Shown here piece by piece: positions 1 through 6,521 of a stretch of 7,385 nucleotides of DNA (positions are counted from its first letter, which is position 1; every line of letters begins with the position of its first letter). Under the pieces are notes generated by a model. That model was not told the origin of the DNA. It did not search any database and saw only the letters and a program-made list of their open reading frames with translations. The translations under genes and the position numbers were made by a program. The stretch is from a bacterium. GTDB lineage: Bacteria; Bacillota_I; Bacilli_A; Acholeplasmatales; JAEDCM01. The stretch spans positions 1 to 7,385 of the forward strand of contig JAILIR010000003.1 of assembly GCA_024695185.1 (NCBI GenBank), read 5' to 3'.

Positions 1-2055
1 TTTAACTAAATCATTTAATTTAATCATCATATACTTATCAACATTATTTAATTCTTCAAATGGAGTTAGTTTATCTAAATCAGAAATATTAGCAAGTAGA
101 AATTTGAATGTATTTCTAATTTTTCTATAAACTTCACTAACTTGTTTAATGATATCATCACTTATTCTTTGGTCAGCTGTATATTCACAACTTGCTACCC
201 ACATACGTAAAATATCAGCGCCATATTGATTAACTACCTTTTGTGGATCAATAGTATTTCCTAGTGATTTACTCATCTTTCTACCTTGTCCATCAAGAGT
301 AAATCCGTGTGATAAAACGGCTTTATAAGGTGCTTTTCCTGTAGTCGCAACACCTACAATTAAGCTTGAGTTAAACCAACCTCTATATTGGTCAGAACCT
401 TCTAAATATAGGTCTGCTGGGTATGGAAGATTATAATGTTTTAGTACTGCCTGGCTACTTGAACCTGAGTCAAACCATACGTCCATAATATCAGTTTCTT
501 TTGTGAAAACTCCATTAGGTGAATGGCTATTAGTATAACCTTCAGGAAGTAATTCTTTAGCTTCTTTTTGGAACCAAATATCTGAACCATATTGTTCAAA
601 TAAATCAGCGATATGATCAAATACCATCTTTTCTACAACTGGTTCACCATCTTCACAATAGAAAATAGGAATAGGTACACCCCATACTCTTTGACGTGAA
701 ATACACCAGTCTTTTCTATCTTTAATCATATTACTAATTCTTAGTTCTCCCCATTTAGGAATCCAATTAGCTTTTTTGATTTCATCAAGTAAATTAGTTT
801 TTAATTTATCAATAGAAGCGAACCATTGTGCTGTTGCTCTAAAGATTACTGGTTTTTTAGTACGCCAATCATGAGGATAACTATGTGTAATAGGCTTTAA
901 TTTTAAAAGTGAACCACATTCTTTTAAGTCATTAATGATTACATCTTCACTAGCATCATAGAATAAACCAGCATATTTACCAGCTTCTTCTGTTTGATAT
1001 CCCTTATCATTTACACAAACTAAGATATCTAGTCCATATTCTTTACCTGCGATAAAGTCTTCTTCACCATAACCTGGAGCAATATGAACAAATCCAGAAC
1101 CATCTGTAGTTGTTACATAATCAGCATTAATAGTTGGGCTTACTCTATCATATAATGGATGCTTATATTTTAAATCTAGTAAATCCTTACCAAATTTTCT
1201 ATCTAATACTTTAACATCTTCTAAACCTAGTTCAGCACTTAGTGAATTTAATAATTCTTCAGCACAAATCATCTTACCCTTATTTGAATCAAATAATACA
1301 TATTCAATTAATGGTCCTGCACAAACAGCTAGGTTACCCGGAAGTGTCCATGGTGTAGTTGTCCATACTAAGAAGCTTGCATCCTTATAATCGCCTTTTC
1401 CATTAACAATAGGGAACTTAAAATAAATTGATTTAGATGTAATATCTTGGTATTCAATTTCAGCTTCAGCTAATGCTGATTCACTAGATGGTGACCAATA
1501 AACTGGTTTTAAGCCTTTAAAGATAAGGCCATCTAAAGCCATTTTTGCGAATACTCTAATTTGTTCAGCTTCAAAGTAGTGTTGTAGTGTGATATATGGA
1601 TCATCAAAGTTTCCAAGTACACCTAAACGCTTAAAGTTTTCTTTTTGTTTAGCTACTTGGTTATAAGCATATTCTTCACATTTAGCTCTAAATTCAGCTG
1701 TAGAAATTTCTTTTCTATTAACTCCTGATTTAGTAATCGCAACTTCAATAGGTAGTCCATGAGTATCCCAGCCTGGAATATATGGAGTATAGAAGCCTTG
1801 CATAGTTTTATATCTAAGTACGAAGTCCTTTAATATTTTATTTAGGGCATGTCCAATGTGGATGTTTCCATTTGCATATGGAGGTCCATCATGTAATACG
1901 AAGAATGGATGTCCTGTATTCTTCTTTAGAACTTCTTCATATAAGTTCATATCATACCATTTCTTTTGGAATAATGGTTCTCTTACACCTAAATTTCCAC
2001 GCATTTCAAATGCTGTTTTAGGCATAGCTAATGTGTCTTTGTAATCAATAGCCAT
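1..2055 (-). CDS. ileS: Isoleucine--tRNA ligase (3' end beyond window)
   Basis: Class I aminoacyl-tRNA synthetase that activates isoleucine with ATP, charges tRNA-Ile in the cytoplasm and edits mischarged valine. I translated 685 codons from ATG 2055 to position 1 with no stop, so the gene is truncated by the window edge. Seen motifs: the HIGH signature at residues 66-69 within [19 protein letters not shown] at about 231-240 in the inserted CP1 editing domain; [10 protein letters not shown] and [10 protein letters not shown] in the late catalytic fold; and KMSKS at 593-597. Bacterial IleRS is usually a little over 900 residues, so most of the tRNA anticodon-binding region and any C-terminal zinc-binding part are outside. 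The start is fixed by AAAGGAG (AGGAG at 2063-2067) 7 bases upstream and by the standard N-terminus ([14 protein letters not shown]). Expression is controlled by the T-box leader immediately upstream. All Trp codons are TGG. Confidence 0.98.
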   Translation of the reverse strand, partial: MAIDYKDTLAMPKTAFEMRGNLGVREPLFQKKWYDMNLYEEVLKKNTGHPFFVLHDGPPYANGNIHIGHALNKILKDFVLRYKTMQGFYTPYIPGWDTHGLPIEVAITKSGVNRKEISTAEFRAKCEEYAYNQVAKQKENFKRLGVLGNFDDPYITLQHYFEAEQIRVFAKMALDGLIFKGLKPVYWSPSSESALAEAEIEYQDITSKSIYFKFPIVNGKGDYKDASFLVWTTTPWTLPGNLAVCAGPLIEYVLFDSNKGKMICAEELLNSLSAELGLEDVKVLDRKFGKDLLDLKYKHPLYDRVSPTINADYVTTTDGSGFVHIAPGYGEEDFIAGKEYGLDILVCVNDKGYQTEEAGKYAGLFYDASEDVIINDLKECGSLLKLKPITHSYPHDWRTKKPVIFRATAQWFASIDKLKTNLLDEIKKANWIPKWGELRISNMIKDRKDWCISRQRVWGVPIPIFYCEDGEPVVEKMVFDHIADLFEQYGSDIWFQKEAKELLPEGYTNSHSPNGVFTKETDIMDVWFDSGSSSQAVLKHYNLPYPADLYLEGSDQYRGWFNSSLIVGVATTGKAPYKAVLSHGFTLDGQGRKMSKSLGNTIDPQKVVNQYGADILRMWVASCEYTADQRISDDIIKQVSEVYRKIRNTFKFLLANISDLDKLTPFEELNNVDKYMMIKLNDLVK

Positions 2056-2070
2056 AATTAGTCTCCTTTC

Positions 2071-2100
2071 AAAATAAAAAGCGTCCTTATCTAAGGACGC
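2071..2100 (-). terminator. T-box-controlled intrinsic terminator
   Basis: On the minus strand GCGTCCTTA (2092-2100) pairs with TAAGGACGC (2081-2089), a nearly uninterrupted stem of 8-9 base pairs, followed by TTTTTATTTT (2071-2080). Its 5' arm is the same segment that forms the 3' arm of the antiterminator, so the two folds exclude each other. The ileS ribosome binding site follows directly, so termination stops the transcript before the gene. Confidence 0.93.
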
Positions 2101-2290
2101 ATAATTAACGTGGTACCACCTTAGTTCTAGATTTCTCTAGCACTTATATCCTTAACGCGGAAAACGACTTATTTTACTATTTTCAAATAAGCATTCGAAG
2201 ATGATAATCTAATAAATAAGTGATGCTTAATTTCCACCAACATAAGCTCTCTATAATATTACATATTAGATGTTGTTCTTTTCATCAATT
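2071..2290 (-). promoter_or_regulatory. T-box leader (tRNA-Ile responsive) of ileS
   Basis: A leader RNA element that senses uncharged tRNA-Ile and switches a terminator off. On the minus strand it holds, in order: a GATGAA kink-turn-like base (about 2281-2288); a Stem I helix pairing ATCTAATA (2264-2271) with TATTAGAT (2207-2214); the conserved AGAGAG (2247-2252); an apical GCTTA/TAAGC helix (2243-2247 with 2225-2229) closing a GGTGGAAA loop; two consecutive ATC triplets (2200-2205) in the specifier loop, matching Ile; a CCGCGTTA...AAGTG stretch typical of the Stem II region; a CTAGA-GAAA-TCTAG hairpin (2127-2140), probably Stem III; then the T-box AAGGTGGTACCACG (2108-2121). The antiterminator folds exactly as in the family: CTAAGG (2119-2124) pairs CCTTAG (2091-2096), the 7-base bulge TGGTACC (2112-2118) offers UGGU to the tRNA ACCA end, and ACGT (2108-2111) pairs GCGT (2097-2100). 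Helices are by eye; the outer 5' boundary is approximate. Confidence 0.95.
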
Positions 2291-2291
2291 T

Positions 2292-2315
2292 ATTATACAC
2301 AAATGTATTATATCA
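2292..2315 (-). promoter_or_regulatory. ileS promoter region, extended -10
   Basis: The minus strand carries TGATATAAT (2307-2315), a perfect extended -10 (TGn-TATAAT). No good -35 is visible; the best is CTTTAA/TTTAAA about 16-17 bases upstream. A start near 2300 would include the whole base of T-box Stem I. A second TATAAT (2292-2297) lies 15 bases further on, but starting from it would clip the kink-turn base at about 2285. The first is therefore preferred. The two boxes are joined by the inverted repeat ATACA-TTTG-TGTAT (2295-2308). This is pattern-based only. Confidence 0.6.
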
Positions 2316-2338
2316 TAATATTTTTTAATTTAAAGTAT

Positions 2339-2656
2339 TTATTTAAAATTCTTTAAAAATTCGTTTAATGATCCATCTAAATAATTTTCTTTAGTGGCGA
2401 ATAAAAAGGCATTATCATTTAGTTGTTTTGCGGATCCATCAATCGCATAAACAACCCCTGATAAGAAGGCTATAATTTTATTAGCTTCGTCTATATCCAA
2501 TTCACCAAAGCCTAAACATAGAGGAATTCCTTTAAGTAGGTTATCAGCATAAGCTACGGCCTTATTAGGATCCATTATGTTTTCCATTATCATTTTTTTA
2601 GCTGCTGGTGTATTATCAACAGGTTGTTCTTCTTTCTTTTTAGAAAATAATCCCAT
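2339..2656 (-). CDS. sepF: SepF-family cell division protein (short)
   Basis: SepF polymerises, binds the C-terminal tail of FtsZ and anchors the Z-ring to the membrane at midcell. The 105-residue product has a charged, probably flexible N-terminus (1-20, starting MGLFSKKKEE) and then the SepF core at about 23-90: alternation around AVAYADNLLKGIPLCL, then DEANKIIAFLSGVVYAIDG and the final strand NDNAFLFAT, matching the family pattern of a FLSG-hydrophobic-YA motif and a closing FLxxP/T strand. Bacillus SepF is about 150 residues with an amphipathic N-terminal helix; here the N-terminus and linker are much shorter. I start at ATG 2656 because GGGAG lies 9 bases upstream and yggS stops one base before it. 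A GTG at 2708-2710 would add 18 residues inside yggS, with no ribosome binding site. No clear terminator follows. Confidence 0.88.
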   Translation of the reverse strand: MGLFSKKKEEQPVDNTPAAKKMIMENIMDPNKAVAYADNLLKGIPLCLGFGELDIDEANKIIAFLSGVVYAIDGSAKQLNDNAFLFATKENYLDGSLNEFLKNFK

Positions 2657-2657
2657 A

Positions 2658-3272
2658 CTAATATTCTCCCTTCCATAGTATTGATCCAAGTCTAATATGT
2701 GTTGCTCCACACTCTAAGGCAATCTTATAATCGTTAGACATACCCATAGATAATTTAAGGTTTGGATCTATACTGTCTTTAAAATCTTTTAATCGCATAA
2801 ATACGCCTTTTATTATTTTTTCATCAGTAGTATTTGGTGCCATAGTCATAAAGCCTATAACTTCAATTTTAGAATACTTTTTAAGCTCATTATAGAAGTT
2901 TAGTGCTTCACTATAGTCTATACCACTTTTTGATTCTTCACCGCTATTAATTTCAATAAAGCATTTTATTTTTTTCATAGAATATTTTTCAATTTCATTA
3001 GCTAGCTTAATACTATCAAGAGAGTGAAGATATTCTATTTTATTTATGACATCTTTAACTTTATTAGTTTGTAGGTGGCCTATAAAATGCCATATGATAT
3101 CTAAGTCTTTTAACTCATCATACTTACCTAAGAAAGCTTGGACTCTATTTTCACCCATATTTTTTATTCCTAGGTTATACATCTTTCTTATAGATTCAGC
3201 GCCTACATATTTACTAGCACAAACTATTGTTGCATCTTTAGCATCAATTTCTTTTAAGTTATCACTTAACAT
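2658..3272 (-). CDS. yggS: YggS/YlmE/PLPBP-family PLP homeostasis protein
   Basis: A single-domain, alanine-racemase-like barrel protein that binds pyridoxal 5'-phosphate without known enzymatic activity and keeps vitamin B6 and amino-acid pools balanced (established for the family). Seen in 204 residues: the PLP lysine in CASKYV (Lys21), GENRVQ (40-45), HFIGHLQTNK (62-71), the strand INSGEESKSG (108-117), and the phosphate-binding end SMGMSNDY...IRLGS (175-197). Typical members are about 220-235 residues. This one lacks roughly 15 residues before the first strand, so the usual N-terminal helix is short. The ATG overlaps the ychF stop as TAATG, with a weak TTTAGG upstream; the overlap implies coupling to ychF. 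The stop (TAG, 2658-2660) is one base from the sepF start. Neighbouring sepF matches the Bacillus ylmE-sepF pair; nearby proC matches the proteobacterial proC-yggS pair. Confidence 0.95.
   Translation of the reverse strand: MLSDNLKEIDAKDATIVCASKYVGAESIRKMYNLGIKNMGENRVQAFLGKYDELKDLDIIWHFIGHLQTNKVKDVINKIEYLHSLDSIKLANEIEKYSMKKIKCFIEINSGEESKSGIDYSEALNFYNELKKYSKIEVIGFMTMAPNTTDEKIIKGVFMRLKDFKDSIDPNLKLSMGMSNDYKIALECGATHIRLGSILWKGEY
2666..2670 (-). promoter_or_regulatory. Ribosome binding site deciding the sepF start
   Basis: GGGAG (within GGAAGGGAG on the minus strand) ends 9 bases before ATG 2656. It lies inside the last codons of yggS, consistent with coupled translation. It supports the 105-residue SepF over the longer reading from GTG 2710. 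Confidence 0.75.
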
Positions 3273-4369
3273 TATCTATTAAACCTAAATAGCATTATGT
3301 CTCCATCTTGGACAACATAATCCTTTCCTTCACTACGCATCTTGCCGGCATCACGAGCTTGTTGGTTACCGCCAAGAGTAACAAAGTCATCATAACTAAT
3401 AGTTTCTGCTCTAATAAATCCTTTTTGGAAATCAGTATGAATAATACCAGCACATTCTGGAGCCTTCATACCTTTTTTAAATGTCCATGCTCTTACCTCA
3501 TCAGGTCCTTCTGTGAAGTATGTAGCTAAACCTAATAGGTCATATGTTTCTTTAATTAAGTTATCTAATCCAGATTCTTCTAAGCCATAGCTTTCTAAGA
3601 ATTCTTGTTTTTCTTCATCTGATAAATCAGCTAATTCACATTCGAATTCAGCAACAATAGGGATAACCTTTTTACCATTAACTGCCTTCTTTAATTCATC
3701 AAAGTGAATATTATAATCTATACCATCTCCACTAGCATTTAAACCTAAATTAGCAATATAAATAATTGGTTTTAAGCTTAAGAAACAAAATGAAGATAAG
3801 CTCTTTTTCTCATCATCAGATAAGTTCATATCTCTAATAGAGATACCTTCTAAAAGCCCTTCTTTAAGCCTTTTCATTAAAGCTAGCTCATCTCTAGCTC
3901 CTTCTTCATTAGCTTGTGCTTTTTTAGCAATTTTATCGATACGCTTTTCAACTATATCTAAATCTGAAAATATTAATTCTAGATCAATTACTTCAACATC
4001 TCTTTTAGGATTAACTGATCCATCAACATGGATTATATTACCATCTTCAAAGCATCTAACAACTTCAACAATGGCATCACAATTTCTAATATTACTTAAA
4101 AATTGGTTACCTAGTCCTTCACCTTTAGAAGCTCCTTTTACAAGTCCAGCAATATCAGTAAATTCTACTGTCGCATGAATAGTCTTTTTAGGATTAACCA
4201 TCTTTGTTAGAATTTCAACTCTTTCATCTGGTACTTCTACAACGCCAACATTTGGATCAATTGTTGCAAATGGATAGTTTGCAGCTAATACCTTTGTTTT
4301 TGTAATTGCATTAAATAATGTAGATTTACCTACATTAGGTAAACCAACAATTCCGGCAGTTAAAGCCAT
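3272..4369 (-). CDS. ychF: Ribosome-associated P-loop NTPase YchF (OLA1 family)
   Basis: An Obg-related P-loop NTPase of the YchF/OLA1 family, which binds ribosomes and in studied members prefers ATP over GTP. It has 365 residues, the family's usual length. Seen: Walker A GLPNVGKST (9-17); switch I NYPFATIDPNVGVV (31-44); DIAGLV (72-77), where Leu76 stands in place of the catalytic Gln of Ras-like GTPases (the HAS-GTPase feature); a helical coiled insertion at about 125-200; and a C-terminal TGS domain at about 280-363, ending in the typical GKDYVVQDGDIMLFRFNR. The G4 motif, usually NxxE in YchF, reads NLGL (207-210), so the base-recognising acidic residue is missing at its usual place. The start is supported by GGAGTG 6 bases upstream. 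The gene lies 11 bases after proC, and its TAA overlaps the yggS ATG. Confidence 0.97.
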   Translation of the reverse strand: MALTAGIVGLPNVGKSTLFNAITKTKVLAANYPFATIDPNVGVVEVPDERVEILTKMVNPKKTIHATVEFTDIAGLVKGASKGEGLGNQFLSNIRNCDAIVEVVRCFEDGNIIHVDGSVNPKRDVEVIDLELIFSDLDIVEKRIDKIAKKAQANEEGARDELALMKRLKEGLLEGISIRDMNLSDDEKKSLSSFCFLSLKPIIYIANLGLNASGDGIDYNIHFDELKKAVNGKKVIPIVAEFECELADLSDEEKQEFLESYGLEESGLDNLIKETYDLLGLATYFTEGPDEVRAWTFKKGMKAPECAGIIHTDFQKGFIRAETISYDDFVTLGGNQQARDAGKMRSEGKDYVVQDGDIMLFRFNR

Positions 4370-4380
4370 TTAAATCACTC

Positions 4381-5163
4381 CTACTTCTTACCTAATTCAT
4401 AAGCACGCTTTACACATGCATCAAAGCAATCTTTAACAATCTTATCAAGATTTGCTTCATCAAATACTTTTACGCCTTCAATAGTTGTTCCACCAGGTGA
4501 ACAAACATCTTTGATTAATTGTTCAATTGGTTTATCAACCTCTTGAATCATTTTAGCACTACCAATCATAGAGCCACATACTAAATCCTTGCATTGTTCA
4601 TAGCTAAATCCAGCTTCCATACCAGCCTTGATAAAGCTTAATGCAAAATAATATCCATATGCTGGAAAAGAACCATTTAAAGGGATAACTTCATTCATCT
4701 TATCCTCAGTTATAATAGTAACTGTTCCTACACTTTCAAATATTTTAATTACTGTTTCATTAATTTTTTTATCAAAACAAATAGCACTTGTACCATAATT
4801 AATAAGCGCAGGTGTATTAGGCATAACTCTTGCTACATTAACATCTTTTAAGTATTTCTTTATGTGTTCAATAGAAATACCTGCAGCAATAGTTATTATT
4901 GTTTTAGCATGATTACTTACTTTAGATAGTTCTTCTAAAATAACATCAATTTGTTGTGGCTTAACAGCAAGTAAAACTATATCAGCTTTTTGATATAGTT
5001 CTACATTTGAAGCGGTCTTATAGCCACCATTATTTAATTCTTCTATTCTTGGTGCATAACTATCAGCAAATATTACTTCATCTTTTTTAAACACACCACT
5101 TTTAATTACACCCATTCCGATGGCTGAACCCATCTTACCAGAGCCTATAATACCAAACTTCAT
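4381..5163 (-). CDS. proC: Pyrroline-5-carboxylate reductase
   Basis: Catalyses the NAD(P)H-dependent reduction of 1-pyrroline-5-carboxylate to L-proline, the last step of proline synthesis, in the cytoplasm. The 260 residues are slightly shorter than the usual 265-280. Seen: the N-terminal Rossmann motif GSGKMG (7-12); LLAVKPQ (64-70); MPNTPALINYGTSA (114-127); and the C-terminal dimer/active-site domain with NGSFPAY (163-169) and CSPGGTTIEGVKVF (221-234). The canonical motif at 163-169 is close to SGSGPAY, so Asn replaces the first Ser and Phe the second Gly; the rest of the site is conserved. AGAGGT about 10 bases upstream supports ATG 5163. The gene follows the small membrane protein after 19 bases and precedes ychF by 11, so it is probably in the same transcript. 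No promoter of its own is visible. Confidence 0.96.
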   Translation of the reverse strand: MKFGIIGSGKMGSAIGMGVIKSGVFKKDEVIFADSYAPRIEELNNGGYKTASNVELYQKADIVLLAVKPQQIDVILEELSKVSNHAKTIITIAAGISIEHIKKYLKDVNVARVMPNTPALINYGTSAICFDKKINETVIKIFESVGTVTIITEDKMNEVIPLNGSFPAYGYYFALSFIKAGMEAGFSYEQCKDLVCGSMIGSAKMIQEVDKPIEQLIKDVCSPGGTTIEGVKVFDEANLDKIVKDCFDACVKRAYELGKK

Positions 5164-5182
5164 TTTGTATTACCTCTTAATT

Positions 5183-5470
5183 CTACCAGAAAATATTTCC
5201 GAATACTGCACATACTATGAATATAATAACAATTACCCAGTAGATTACTTTAACTGTTGTACTCTTACCCTTAGTAAAACCATAAGCAACAACAGCAACA
5301 ACAATAAATGTTAGAATAACTGCGATTAATTGAAGTGCTCCTGTAAGCTTACCCATTGAGAATGAATCGATCTTATTGTCTAGACCAACTAATAACCATG
5401 CGATTGCACTAACAACGATTGCAACATATGCAAATACTTCTAATAAATTATTTTTCTTTGTACTACTCAT
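5183..5470 (-). CDS. Small three-helix membrane protein, unknown function
   Basis: I do not recognise a family. The 95-residue product begins MSSTKKNN (positively charged, likely cytoplasmic) and has three strongly hydrophobic segments at about 9-30, 43-65 and 74-95. They are joined by a polar loop with Asp/Asn/Lys (31-42) and a Lys-rich loop GFTKGKSTTVK (64-74). The chain ends almost inside the third helix (GNIFW). There is no cleavable signal, metal site or enzymatic motif. A perfect AGGAGG (5480-5485) lies 9 bases before the ATG, so this is a well-translated real gene despite its size. It sits 64 bases after the Sel1-repeat gene and 19 bases before proC. The 64-base gap contains two AT-only hairpins but no convincing promoter. 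Function could be anything from a membrane partner of the upstream repeat protein to an unrelated small membrane protein. Confidence 0.85.
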   Translation of the reverse strand: MSSTKKNNLLEVFAYVAIVVSAIAWLLVGLDNKIDSFSMGKLTGALQLIAVILTFIVVAVVAYGFTKGKSTTVKVIYWVIVIIFIVCAVFGNIFW

Positions 5471-5487
5471 TTTATATTTCCTCCTAA

Positions 5488-5526
5488 AAATAAATCCTAT
5501 TTATTTAAACACTTTTAAAAATGTTT
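5488..5526 (-). repeat. Two adjacent AT-rich inverted repeats
   Basis: In the 64-base gap between the Sel1-repeat gene and the small membrane protein gene the minus strand can fold two hairpins: AAACATTTTT/AAAAGTGTTT (5507-5526, about 8-10 pairs with one G-T, almost no loop) and then AAATAAAT-AGG-ATTTATTT (5488-5506, perfect 8 pairs, 3-base loop). The second ends three bases before the AGGAGG ribosome binding site of the small gene. Being almost pure A/T they are weak, and in such DNA some symmetry arises by chance. They could be a leaky attenuator, an RNA-processing site or nothing. Confidence 0.4.
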
Positions 5527-5534
5527 GAACCTTA

Positions 5535-6515
5535 TTAAATTTGTCCCCATTCAGACTTTGTTTCTACACCGTTAAGCTTATCTAAATATTCTTTTGCTTC
5601 TTCATTACCTAAGTTATATGCAAGCATATAATATTCTTTAGCCTTTTCAATGTCTTTAGCAACACCTTGACCAAATTCATAGCATAAACCTAAATTCTTT
5701 AATGCTGAATCATTGTTTTGTCTAGATGCTCTATTAAACCATGCTGCAGCTTCTTTGTAATCTTTTTTAACGCCTTCACCATGTTTATAGCAATAACCAA
5801 CATTGTTTTGTGCAGGTGCATAGCCTTGATCAGCAGCTAATTTATAATATTTAAATGCTTCTTCATAGTTTTGCTTAACACCAATACCATAATAGTAGCT
5901 ATTAGCTAATGAGCATTGTGCTTTAGCATAGCCTTGATCAGCAGCCTTCTTATACCAAGCAACAGCAGCTTCATAATCATAATCAACACCATTACCTGTT
6001 TCACAACAAATAGCTAAGTTATATTGGGCAGCAGGATAATTTTGTTCTGCAGCTAATTTATAATATTTAACAGCTTCACTAGATGACTTTTCTACACCAT
6101 AACCATAATCATAGCATAAACCTAAGTTATTTTGTGCTGGTGCATAGTTACCATCTGCAGCTTCTTTAAATAATCTATAAGCATAAATTAAATCAACTAA
6201 TACTCCATAACCATCTCTATAGCAAATGCCAAGGAAGTTCATACTTTCTAAATCTTTCTTTTCATATGCTTTAGTTAACCAAATAATAGCTTTAGAATAA
6301 TCTTGAGCAATACCACTACCTAAAAAATATGCCTTACCAAGATTTCTTTGAGCAATTACATTACCAAGCATAGCGGCTTTTGTATACCAATAAACAGCTT
6401 GTCTTATTTTCTTTTCATCAGCTCTACCCTTTTTATATGCATCAGCAAGTTCAACCATTGCTTCTACATCATTATTTTCAGCTTTGTTAATTAATTCATT
6501 TAAATCAGTTGCCAT
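5535..6515 (-). CDS. Sel1-like repeat (SLR/TPR-type) protein
   Basis: A 326-residue protein built almost wholly of Sel1-like repeats, paired-helix units of 36 residues that form a curved solenoid for protein-protein binding. After a 16-residue cap I count eight repeats at 17-52, 53-88, 89-124, 125-160, 161-196, 197-232, 233-268 and 269-304, then a capping half-helix and a polar tail ending KSEWGQI. The consensus seen is A-Q-x-x-L-G-x-C-Y-x-x-G-x-G-V-x-x-D-Y-x-x-A-x-x-W/Y-Y-K-x-A-A-D-Q-G-Y. Units 4-7 are the most regular; unit 1 lacks the GxGV turn. There is no signal peptide, membrane helix or catalytic domain, so it is probably a cytoplasmic scaffold or adaptor; the partner is unknown. The start is set by GGAGGT (6522-6527), 6 bases upstream, and an extended -10 promoter lies just before it. 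It opens the run leading to proC-ychF-yggS-sepF. Confidence 0.93.
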   Translation of the reverse strand: MATDLNELINKAENNDVEAMVELADAYKKGRADEKKIRQAVYWYTKAAMLGNVIAQRNLGKAYFLGSGIAQDYSKAIIWLTKAYEKKDLESMNFLGICYRDGYGVLVDLIYAYRLFKEAADGNYAPAQNNLGLCYDYGYGVEKSSSEAVKYYKLAAEQNYPAAQYNLAICCETGNGVDYDYEAAVAWYKKAADQGYAKAQCSLANSYYYGIGVKQNYEEAFKYYKLAADQGYAPAQNNVGYCYKHGEGVKKDYKEAAAWFNRASRQNNDSALKNLGLCYEFGQGVAKDIEKAKEYYMLAYNLGNEEAKEYLDKLNGVETKSEWGQI

Positions 6516-6521
6516 ATTTAT

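Noticed and set aside
1856..2044. Plus-strand 62-residue open frame
   Set aside because: It lies wholly inside ileS on the opposite strand, over the conserved HIGH region, with no ribosome binding site or recognisable protein pattern.
2657..2710. Upstream GTG extension of sepF
   Set aside because: It would add 18 residues overlapping yggS in another frame, with no ribosome binding site, while GGGAG supports ATG 2656.
3046..3282. Plus-strand 78-residue open frame antisense to yggS
   Set aside because: It is a shadow of yggS; the Cys/Ser/Leu-rich translation has no family features and no ribosome binding site.
3308..3529. Plus-strand 73-residue open frame antisense to ychF
   Set aside because: It is opposite the conserved TGS domain of ychF; low-complexity translation without initiation signals.
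5120..5314. Plus-strand 64-residue open frame spanning the proC start and the small membrane gene
   Set aside because: Its Asn/Tyr-rich translation comes from AT-rich antisense DNA; it overlaps two better-supported genes.
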